A stretch of DNA of 64,000 nt, from the NCBI GenBank assembly GCA_037953745.1, contig JBAKBP010001602.1:124001-188000 (forward strand), written 5' to 3'. The notes beneath the pieces were generated by a model, which had not been told where the DNA came from, ran no database searches, and saw nothing but the letters and a program-made list of their open reading frames with translations. Made by a program: the position numbers and the translations under genes. Below, piece by piece: positions 45,836 through 56,143 of this stretch (its first letter is position 1; each line of letters begins with the position of its first letter). The stretch comes from Lithodes maja (lineage: Eukaryota; Arthropoda; Malacostraca; Decapoda; Lithodidae).

Positions 45836-46889
45836 CAGGCAATAGATAGATAGATTATTTGGAAATATTTTGGAAATATTAATATAAGAAGTTAAGAACT
45901 TACATCACCGTAATTGAAAGTAAAACGTTATGTGAGCAGTGTACTACGAGCTGCCAAGGAAATTTAAGAAACCTACAGTAAGGTTTATAATTATAGACGA
46001 AGTTTCCTTTACCTACTCATTGTATATTTCCATACTCCTGCACAAAGTCTCCCTCTTCCTGCTCCAACCTTCAGTCCTTCACCAACATGTCATTACCTTC
46101 CCTGGCGTGTGCTGGTTTAATTACCACAATCAAGTTACCCTCAAACGTCAACATGCAAGTTGTAGCATATTTCATGAAGTCGAGACCGGGAGTCAACTAG
46201 AAAAATATGGCCAGACAATTAAGCCAGTTTCACCCAAGAAGTTTGTGCTGTGTATTTGTATTGGATCTCGTTAGCTTTGTTAGAAGATTATGCAGGCATC
46301 GTGGCTTTCATTATATTGTTATGGAAAATAATCCGAGTTGTCTCAGCGAGAGTTAACCTTTGTGTGATAAATACCATATGTCCACCACTAAACTGTTCGT
46401 ATAATTCGGGGTTTTACCATGGCACTTAATGCAGTGCTATCCATATTGTAGACTATGCAAGATAAAACAAAGAGGACTTTTAAGAGCTTACAAAGGAATC
46501 AGACGTTGCTTTGTAAAGGACAGCTGGAAATCTGACCGAGTGGAAATTATCCTAAGCATGATAGTAAGAAATGACTTGATTTTACTGATAAATTACAACA
46601 AGATAATTTTATCGCAATTACATTTATTTTTGTTTCAATGATTGAATTATATATATTACAGTATGTCCAAAAGTATGTGTGCCAAACTACAGAAAATTAT
46701 TATAGGGATGATACTAAGCTTCAATTGTTCTATATCAAAATTACTAAGCCTCAACCGTTAAAGAGATATTGATTGATGTATATAGTGTCCTTCCCCACAA
46801 CCTAATAATGGACTCATCCATGTCTAGAGGTTATCAACAGGTCCAGGGTGATCTACAATGTCTCTTAGCATTGATGTAACTTACAAAAT
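45836..46889. other. Non-coding stretch
   Basis: AT-rich DNA with no recognised gene or repeat. The open frame at 45939-46274 has no domain features. Confidence 0.45.
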
Positions 46890-47010
46890 TACTCTGTCTC
46901 AAGTCGGCCACCCCCTGCTATGGGTTATGTGCCTGAATATATATATATATACAGGTATATATATATATATACATACATACATACAAACATACATATATAC
47001 ATAATTAAAT
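46890..47010 (-). repeat. LINE-A 3' fragment with (TA)n and (CATA)n tracts
   Basis: AAGTCGGCCACCCCCTGC matches the inverted LINE-A 3' end, as at 6420, and is likewise followed by TA- and CATA-type microsatellites. This suggests microsatellite growth from a retroposon tail. Confidence 0.55.
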
Positions 47011-49971
47011 ATATTGTTCATACTATGATCAAATATAATAATACATTTAGATGAGTTTGGGATAGTACTTTTGGACCGGCTTGAAGGGGAAATACATGAA
47101 ATAATGCTATTATCAACAGCCAATATCTATGTAACAATTGGAATATGCAATTGTATTCGTAGAACATATGATAATTATTATTATTATTGGTATTATAATT
47201 ATTATCAACTCTGCGAAGCAGAGTGATATCGCACACACAGATCCCGCCCGTATACTGTGCACCACAAGACAGCTTGTCCATCGTCATCATCCGTCGTCGT
47301 CGTCCGTCGTCCGTCTGTCTGTCCGGTAACTACTACTAGACCATTCAATGGATTTTCACCAAATTCCACAGGTATATCCATTTTGGTCAATGCGATGGTC
47401 AGCCAAAAAATACATTTTCAATTTAACTTTAAGGTTAAGGGCAAAGGTCAAGGTTACAAAAAAGGTCAATATTCATATTTTTTTGTTTTTACTCAAATGT
47501 CTACATTTTCACAATGTAAGTTACTGGTAACTTTGATATCTTATTGACCAACGTTCAAATAAATATTCTAAAGGATAAGGTCAAAAGTGAAGGTCAAAGG
47601 TCAAAATACGATTTTTACTAGTATTTCTTACACTAACTAGGCTTAACATGTACATTCGGAATACCTAGGCCAAGGTCATACAAGAAATTAAACAATTCCA
47701 TTTGAAAGGTCAAGGTCACAGGTCAGGGTCAAATATAAGGTCAATATGCTAATTGCTTTACTTCTCATGCAAACTTCACAACATTTTGTGAGATAGTTGC
47801 ACTTTAAATGAAGAGTAAAAACATTGAATATTGAGACACATACCATAAAGGTCAAGATAAAGGTCAAAGGTCAAGGTAAACTATTCTCTTAATATATATG
47901 AAACTAACTGATGGGTTTTAATGAAATTAGGCATGCTTATTTGATTTTCCGGGGCAATGTCAATGAAAACAAAAAAATCCTCCTCCTACATAAAGGTCCA
48001 GGTCACAGGTCAAGGTCAAAGGTCAACTATTACTATTTATATTACTTTTTACTCAAATGTCTTCATTTTCACTATACAATTTACTGGTAACCTTGATATC
48101 GTATTGCCCAAATTTTAGATTAATATTCTGAAGGGTAAGGTCAAAGATCAAGGTCAAAGGTCAAAATAGGTTTCTACTAGTATTTCTTATACTAACTGTT
48201 AGATTCTCACTAGGCTTACCATGTGTATTCGGAATACCTAGGCCAAGGTCATGCAAGAAACTATACAATTCCATATGAAAAGTCAAGGTCACAGGTCAAG
48301 GTCAAATAAAAGGTCAATATGCTATTTTCTTTACTTTTCATGCAAACTTCAAAACATTTGGTGAGATAGTTGCACTTTAAGTGAAAAGGAAAATAATAAA
48401 TGTCGAGACATAAAGGTTAAGATAAAGGTCAGAGGTTAATTAAGGTCAACTATTCTATTGATATATATGAAACTAACTAATGGGTTTTAATGAAATTACG
48501 CATTGTTATTTGATTTTCATGGGCAATTTCAATGCTAACAAAAATGTCTCCTACATAAAGGTCAAGGTCACAGGTCAAGGTCAAAGGTCTACTTTTAATA
48601 TTTATTAAAATAGAATACTCAAATTTTGGAAAACTGGCTGTGTTAAGGCTTATTACTTAAATATTATATATATAAAATTTTACATAAATATTGTAATGGT
48701 TAAGGTCAGAGGTCAAGGTCAAAAAAAGAGTATTTGTCATTTTCCCTAAACTCCTCCTAGACTATTTATTGTGTTGTCACCAAATAATACAGGCAAATTC
48801 AGTTGGTCAATGCAACGACCATCCAAATATATTTATCTTATTTTAAGTCAAAGGTCAAAGTTCACAGTATATGATAACTATTTGTAATAAATAAGTTTTT
48901 ATACGAATTACACCATATTCATAATGCTAGTTAATACGAACATTGCTGTTAAGCTAAATAAATCCTCGTTAAGAAATTCTAAGGTCGAAGGTCAAGGTCC
49001 AAGGTCTAAATATGATTTTTACTAGTATTTCCTATTTAATGTAAGATTCTCATTAGGCATATCATGCATATTCGGAATGCCTAGACCAAGGTCATACAAG
49101 AATAAACATAATCCCATTTGATAGGTCAAGGTCACAGGTCAACATCAAATATAATGTCAATATGATAATTTCTTTACTATTTATGTAAATTTCACAAAAT
49201 GTGTTGAGACAGTTAATTGTGCTTTAAGGAAAAATTAAAATGTCAAATGTTCAGACATCATGAAGGTCAAAGATCAAGGTCAACTGTTCCTTTAATACCT
49301 CTTAAACTATCTGATGAAATTTGACACATTTATTTGATATTCTACGGTTACATCAAAGCAAACAAGAATATAATCCTACATAAAGGTCAAGGTCACAGGC
49401 CAAGGTCAAAAGTTAACCATCATAAAAAATACTCAATGTTCGATAAGCTGATGACTTATAGTTGCATTTTACTTAAAATAACATATATTTCAACAGGTTA
49501 TCTACTAGTATTTCTTATACTAACTGTTAGATTCTCACTAGGCTTACCATGTATATTCGGAATACCTAGGCCAAGGTCATGCAAGAAACTATACAATTCC
49601 ATATGAAAGGTCAAGGTCACAGGTCAAGGTCAAATAAAAGGTCAATATGCTATTTTCTTTTCTTTTCATGCAAATTTCAAAACATTTGGTGAGATAGTTG
49701 CACCTTAAGTGAAAAGGAAAATAATACATTTTGAGACATATGAAGGTCAAGATAAAGGTCAAACATCAAGGTCAACTATTCTATTGAAATATATGAAACT
49801 AACTAATGGGTTTTAATGAAATTACGCATGTTTATTTGATTTTCATGGGCAATGTCAATGCAAGCAAAAATGTACTCTTACATAAAGGTCAAGATCACAG
49901 GTCAATGTCAAATGTCACCTTTTATTATTTATTAAAAAAAAATACTAAAATTTTGGAAAACTGGCTGTGTT

Positions 49972-50801
49972 GTTGTTGTTGTTGTTGTTCCCTAAGCTGC
50001 CTGGCCAAACAGCCCCGAGTCCCTGAGGAAGGCCATGGCCACGATCGGGCTTTCCCACAGAGCTCTCATTGAGTGTAGATTGTGTTGTTGGCATAAGTGG
50101 TTGTGTGAAATGCAGTCTTCTATGATGTGTTTAATGGTATGGGGTGCTGTGTTACATCCCAGGCAGGCGTCGACAACGGAGTCATCCAGTCTCTTCTGAT
50201 AGCTCAGGAGAGCTGGATGGTGTCCGCATCTCAGCCTGGCCAGGTGGACTCTGTCCTCGCGAGGAAGGGAGGATTCGGAAGGATGGATTTCGGGAGGTCG
50301 TGCATGCAGTTGCGTGTTGTCTGTGAGTGAGTGGATGGATCGGCGAGAGATATGAGTATGGATGTGCTTCTGGAAGTTGGTTCGGAGTGGGCAGGGAGGG
50401 AGAGAGGACAATAATTGTGTGTGATACCGTGTGCTGGGTGTTGTTTTGATATTTCTTGGTGTCTGTGGGTGTGTTGCCATGTAGTTTAGTGGGTGGTCTT
50501 GGTTCGTGGAGGCTGCTGCCAGGAATTGAGTGCCTCTCATGTCCAGATGGTCTTTGACTTTGAGGATTTTGGTTTCCTGATGTAGGTGATCTGTGGGTGC
50601 AGTAGCTGTGCAGCCTGTAATGATCTTCAGGGCTTTGTTTTGAATAGTCTGTAGGCCGGAGACAAGATCAACGACCAGTGGAGGACAACCGGATGCCGGC
50701 CGCGGGTAGCAGTTTCGGGAGCCAAACCGTCACAACCATCCCCTGCCCCCTCCCTGGGGGCACGGGTCCTTGGAGCGGCTTCGGTCGCGCCGGGAATTTC
50801 C
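49972..50801 (-). pseudogene. LINE F fragment with (AAC)n tail
   Basis: It is flanked by the 12-bp target duplication ACTGGCTGTGTT (49960-49971 and 50802-50813). On the minus strand a frame of over 182 codons (50540 to 49992, extendable upstream to TIQNKALKII near 50640) encodes the C-terminal part of a non-LTR ORF2, with a Cys/His cluster CLGCNTAPHTIKHIIEDC near the end and VHLARLRCGHHPALLSYQ upstream. It ends in (AAC)n, seen as GTT repeats. The outer 140 bp on the right (about 50660-50801) may be inverted, as in twin priming. It lacks the RT core. Confidence 0.75.
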
Positions 50802-51775
50802 ACTGGCTGTGTTATGGTGTATTACTAAAATGTTATATATATCAAATTTCACTTAAATATTGTAATAGTTAAGGTCAGAGGTCAAGGTCAAAACAATAGT
50901 ATTTGTCATTTTCCCTAAACTCCTAGACTGTTTAATGTATTGTCACCAAATTATACAGGCAAATTCAGTTGGTCAATGCAACGACCATCCAAATATATGT
51001 ATTTTATTTTAAGTCAAAGGTCACAGTATATGATCACTATTTTTAATAAATAAGTTTTTATACGAATTACACCATATTCATAATGCTACGAACATTGCTG
51101 TTAAGCTAAATAAATCCTCGATAAGAAATTCTAAGGTCGAAATATGATTTTTACTAGTATTTCCTATTTAATGTAAGATTCTCATTAGGCATATCCTGCA
51201 TATTCGCAATGCCTAGACCAAGGTCATACAAGAATAAACATAATTCCATTTGATAGGTCAAGATCACAGGTCAAAGTCAAATATAAGGTTAATATGCTAA
51301 TTTCTTTACTATTCATGTAAATTTCACATTCGTTGAGACAGTTGTGCTATAAGGGAAAATTAAGATGTCAAATTTTCAGACATCATGATGGTCAAGATGA
51401 AGGTCAAAGGTCAAGATCAACTATTCCTTTAATACCTCTTAAACTAACTGATGATCTTTAATTACATTTGACACATTTATTTGATTTTCTAGGGTTACAT
51501 CAAAGCAAGCAAACATAAAATCCTACATAAAGGTCAAGGTCACAAGCCAAGGTCAAAAGTTAACCTTCATCACAAAAAATACTCAATTTTCGATAAGCTG
51601 ACGACTTTTAGTTGCATTTTACTTAGATATTATAACATATATTTCAATCATATATATACTGTATATATATATATATTTATATTTATATATATATTATAAC
51701 ACTTAAGGTTAAAGGTCAAGGTCAAAGAACAAAAGAAGAGCGTTAATAATTTTCTTTAAACTCTTCCTAGACTGT

Positions 51776-51988
51776 TTAACCCTTTGTTTACCGGTGACGT
51801 CTTTTGTATTGTATTCTAGCTATAATTAGACGATTTTGTAGAGCTTATGAAGGATCTGTGGTAGTAAAATGGGTTAATTAAGATAGTTGAAAGCCTGCTA
51901 ATTATATGGAGGCCCTTCATAAACTAAATCAAATCAACTTAATATCCAGTATGAAATGAAACCGACAGAACTGTACTGAACGGGTTAC
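51776..51988. mobile_element. TTAA-MITE family F4, copy 7
   Basis: TTAACCCTTTGTTTACCGGTG begins it and ...TGTACTGAACGGGTTAC ends it (right TTAA altered to TTAC). It is inserted within the GACTRTTTA...GTCACCAAAT block of the AGGTCA region, as shown by the uninterrupted copy near 48765. Confidence 0.7.
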
Positions 51989-52254
51989 GTAGCGTCACCA
52001 AATTTTGCTGGCAAATTCGGTTGGTCAATGCAACGCTTGTCCAAATTTTGTGTTTTTGTTATTCAAAGGTCAAGGTGAATGGTGAAGGTCACATATTATG
52101 GTCACTATTTCTTTCTTATATATATTTTAAATTTGAATTACACCATATTCAAAATACTAAAAAATAGTGTTACGCTGACCTTATTATAGATAAATATTCC
52201 AATGGTTGATTCAATGTGATCATAAATGTAATTATATATATATATATTTTTTTT

Positions 52255-53847
52255 TAATTAAGAGACAATGAACGGAGGAAGGAAAAACACAGATACATAA
52301 CAAAAAAGGTCCATGTGCCTAAAGGCATCCTCCATTCATAAAATGTTTGTAACAACTAGATTTAAACTGTTGTAGATTGTACGTTTGTGGAAAGCAACTC
52401 GAGGGAAGTGAATTCAAAAGAGTAGTAGTTCTTGGGATAAATTAATTTTGATAAGCAGAAGTTCTGCATTGTGGAGGAGAAAGTGTAAATTCATGGGCGC
52501 TCTCAGCTGCCGTAGTTCTACGGGGAAAGATGTGGAGAGGCGGCACAATTGAAGCAAGTTTCTCGGAACATTTGCTGTGAAAATATCTGTAGAATAATGC
52601 AAGGGATGCAACGTTTCTTCGTATGGATAATGTAGGAAGGTCCTGTGTGATTGCAGGGTTATTAATTAATCTAATAGCTTTATTTTGGATTTTGTCCAAC
52701 TGCCTCAATGCAACCACTCCACTTCCACTCCACAGAGGTGAACAGTAATCCATCTGAGAGCACACATGATTTTATATATTACGGCCAACTGCTCGTCAGT
52801 GAAGAATTCTCGAATTCTGTACAGGAGTCCCAGATTTGTAGAGGCATTCTTAGCAATGCTTCTAACATAATGTGTCCATCTTAGGTTAGTAGTTAATGTT
52901 ACACCGAGAATGTCAATACTAGGGGAAGTGGGAATATTTACATCATTAAAAAATATATGGGAGTCAGTGAGATTCTGTCGGTTAGAAAATTGAATGTACT
53001 TGGTTGTCTGTGCATTAAAGGAAACTAGATTTTGTTGTCCCCATTCATTAATTCTAGAAAGGTCCTGGTTCAGAGAAATTGCAGTGTTTATTTTTGAATT
53101 TATAAGATCGGGTTGGGTGAAAGAATTGGTAAATGTGAAGGAACTGTGGAGTGTTGAGTCATCTGCGTAGGAATGTATTGGATTATGAGTGGTAGATATA
53201 AGATCATTGATATGAATGAGGAACAGAGTTGGGGCCAAAACTGATCCCTGGGGAACACCAGCATTTATTGAGTGAAATTGAAAATAAAGGCCATCTACCA
53301 TTACACATATTTTTCTGTTATGCAGATAAGAAGAAATTAGTGGAACTAATAATGCAAGGCCGTAGTGAGACATCTTCGACAATAAGGATTGCTGCCAGAC
53401 TCTATCAAATGCCTTTGATATATCCAGTGCTATTGAATGTGTTTCACCATGTTGGTCTGTAGCTTGGTTGATTTGATGCGTAAGAAGGCAAATAATGTCT
53501 GCAGTTGATCGACATCGTCTAAAACCATATTGCCTATCACTGATTAATTTATTATTCTCAAGATGCTTAATTATATGATTATTTAATATAATTTCAAAGA
53601 CTTTACCAAGAGTGGAAGTTATAGCTATTGGTCTGTAGTTTGATGGATCTGAAGAGGCACCTTTTTTAGGAACTGGATGGATGTTTGCTTCTTTCCAGGG
53701 TACTGGGAAGCATGAGGTATGAGTACACAGACGGAAAATTTGGGCCAATACAGGAGCGAGCACCAAGGAGCAATTCTTAAGTACTATTGGAGGAATTTCA
53801 TCTGGACCAGGAGCTTTATATACTCCCAGGCGGACATGAACCACCAA
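52255..53847 (-). pseudogene. LINE-B copy B2, RT with intact YADD but later frameshifts
   Basis: On the minus strand an open frame of about 380 codons starts near 53847 and covers most of a non-LTR RT: KAPGPDEIPPIVLKNC, NYRPIAITSTLGKVFE, QYGFRRCRSTADIICLL, ALDISKAFDRVWQ, AGVPQGSVLAPTLFLIHIND, and HSYADDSTLHSS with the catalytic YADD at 53158-53169. A 1-base deletion near 52770 shifts the frame (continuing at 52765-52442), then a TAA stop and another shift near 52410-52442 break the C-terminus. The 3' UTR ends in a short T-run at 52250-52258. The endonuclease is absent (5' truncation at about 53850). It is a younger-looking relative of B1 and B3. Confidence 0.9.
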
Positions 53848-53965
53848 CAGTCAGGACGAGTGTCTATGCTTTAATCCAATACACACAAGTAGCCTCTATC
53901 ACGCTGTGGTATAGTGGATTAAAGTATGGGCACTTGTTCTGACTGATGGTGGTTCAAGTCCGGCT
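53831..53965. repeat. Imperfect inverted repeat of tRNA-like sequences
   Basis: 53831-53877 and 53914-53963 are inverted repeats of about 48 bp with a handful of mismatches (GAACCACCAACAGTCAGGAC / GAACCACCATCAGTCAGAAC). The right arm contains GTGGTATAGTGG (A-box-like) and GGTTCAAGTCC (B box). It resembles the palindrome at 26357-26523 in design, not in sequence. It lies between LINE B2 and the LTR element. Confidence 0.7.
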
Positions 53966-54090
53966 GTGAGTATAAAAATACTTAAAGTACTGTATATACA
54001 GTATATATACTGTATATAAACCGATTTTACCTAAGAGATTCAATACTACTTGCAGAATTCTAGGTCGCAGGGCTATCTATCTATCTACTG

Positions 54091-55900
54091 TGTGACGCAC
54101 CCAGTGCGTAGCAACGCAACCTGATTGTACTCCTTGGTACTCCACTGTACCGTCACGGTGCGTGTACCGTGTACCGTGCTGGCAGCTTATATTGAGTGTG
54201 ACAACGTATAACTATGTTCTTTGTATCTCTGCAAAGGTCTCGTCATTTGCTAACCAGTGGTGGGTTTTGTTTTAAGCCATGTCGAGACCTTCCATTTAAT
54301 ATGTAGTATCAATAGAGAAGTTGATAGATGAGATAATAGGAATTCAGAGAGAGAGAGTGAGTTAGACTTCAGAGCGAGAGGGTAGCGGTGCGCCACGCTG
54401 CCGGGGGGGTGGTTGCCAGACGTATGGACCGGTTGGCAGCCCTGCGCTTATAGCTAGGTGCGACAGGGTTGGTAGTACATTGCCGCCTGCATATGCTGCC
54501 TGGCTGCCCATGTTGTCGTACTGCACATTGCCTGGAGGCTCGCTGTGTGCTCTATGACCAGGTTGCCTAGAGCCTTTGAGATTCTAACATCCCTTGCTCT
54601 CTCTCCCAATTTCTCACGGTTGCACTCTTTCTCTCTGACGACATTACTCTCATTTCATTCTTCTCTCTATTTAAATGCATAACCTTCCCTTGAGGTCCTA
54701 AAGGAGTTTCAGCACTCACCTCTCGTATTACTCTTAGGACAAGCATATATTTACATGTATTAGATTTAAGGGGTTAATGTGAACAGCGATCTTCTTGATG
54801 AGGATAGTTGGTGAACGTTCTACATGTTCGCGAGTTATATGCCCAGATCATCATCCAATTTGTGACTAGACTAGTGCCATGTGTAAGAGCCCGACCATGC
54901 CCAGGAGTTGTCTGTAGAGGGGCGAGGACTTAGCCTTGATTTGCCTACCGAGCCAGGAGCGAGTGCAGTACCAGAGACTACAGCTCGCTCGTAGTGCCGG
55001 TATAGTAGAGTAACGTAATTTATCTGTCCTTGTGTTCTCTACAGTCTTTTCCTGGGTTCTCGCTTTCGGTGCTGGGACTCGTTGTTCCTGTGACTTGGCC
55101 TGCTAGCTAGAACACATGGGGATGATGAGTGGGATATATCTTTATTTTACTATGCATTGCAGCTCTCTTTAAGTTTATGTATATAACACTTTACAATACA
55201 CATTACTCACACACAAGACAACACTATTAATACTTTCATGTATCAATTAACTGCACTGTCGTTTTGCTGCTGTGTCCGGAGTTCCGTTGCGTAGGGCGCA
55301 TACGGACTCAGAGGGGAGACAGAGTGAGAGAAGCGAAGTAGCCTATGCGGTAGTAGGCTACCGGCGCAGTACTGTTGCCTGCAACCTTTTAGTTATTCCA
55401 AGTATAGATTCATTATTACAATAAGTGACTACTGTTTATGTTCCTTCCATGTGTATTATTAGGTATCTACTGGATCATGAACATCTTGTATGCTACATGC
55501 TAGTGCATGTTAGTAGGGGACAGTTATTCTAGTGCACGCGCTTTCAAGTAGGCGTGTACATTTGTCATTTAGCTTTTCACTGTCATACCTTTAGCCTGCT
55601 TCTATTCTACATTATTAGAGGCTTAATATTAACGTAGTTTCTTGAGTATTGCATTTCTTTAGTAATAACATAACCTATAAATGTCTGAGGGAGTTTAGCC
55701 TCATAGCCTACCCCTGTTGTACACTTTCGCCGAGTTAAGGTACCTCGTTACCATAGACGATAACTCTGTAGGGCGTTGGTGCTTTTGTTGTCTGGAGCAT
55801 ATAGTATTTGGGACTGGAATCGAGCGTGTCGTTGTCACATAAGCCATTTCTGTCCTACGATCAAGAATCCCGAATATGTATTGCCGATCCAGCCGTAACA
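54091..55900 (+). repeat. 5' LTR (1810 bp)
   Basis: TG...CA ends, preceded by a (CTAT)n tract. It differs from the 3' LTR mainly by transitions and by a 4-bp TATA at about 55180. It should hold promoter and polyadenylation signals, but I cannot place them with confidence. It is unusually long for the superfamily. Confidence 0.92.
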
Positions 55901-55903
55901 AAA

Positions 55904-55920
55904 TGGCGACCTTGCACAAG
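55904..55920 (+). promoter_or_regulatory. Primer-binding-site candidate
   Basis: TGGCGACCTTGCACAAG begins three bases after the LTR. TGG is the complement of a tRNA 3' CCA. The tRNA partner cannot be named without a tRNA set of this genome. Confidence 0.6.
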
Positions 55921-56143
55921 ATTCAGTAGTATCCTATCACATGTTTTTTGGAGAACTATTCTATGCTACCTAGTAGAGCTGGCTAGAATTTTCTTGCATA
56001 TTGGAGGAATTTTTATTGTGTCATTATTGTATTGGTGGACTTGCAGATTGTTTCGTTAGGGGTGTCTAGAGTAGAGTCATTCAAGCATCTTTAACATTTT
56101 GTGAGTCGAGACTGCAATTAGTAATAAGCACTTCTTTTTTTTT

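Larger units (their letters stand above)
47190..52230 (+). repeat. Large tandem region rich in AGGTCA half-sites
   Basis: A module of about 420 bp (ACTAGTATTTC... ATATTCGGAATACCTAG... CAAGGTCACAGGTCAAGG...) recurs at about 47618, 48175, 49017, 49503 and 51150. It alternates with a second module (CCTAGACT..., GGTCAATGCAACGACCATCC) at about 48700, 50865 and 51760. Between modules are many direct AGGTCA hexamers, often TCAAGGTCA, with 0-3 bp spacing. A LINE (49972-50801) and a MITE (51776-51988) are inserted. There is no coding capacity. Confidence 0.8.

Noticed and set aside
47190..52230. CRISPR-like array
   Set aside because: Repeats are irregular AGGTCA hexamers in large tandem modules with no regular spacers, in a eukaryotic setting.
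55808..56059. 83-codon frame with hydrophobic segments overlapping the LTR end and leader
   Set aside because: It spans the LTR boundary and primer-binding site; its first part is repeated in the 3' LTR without the rest.
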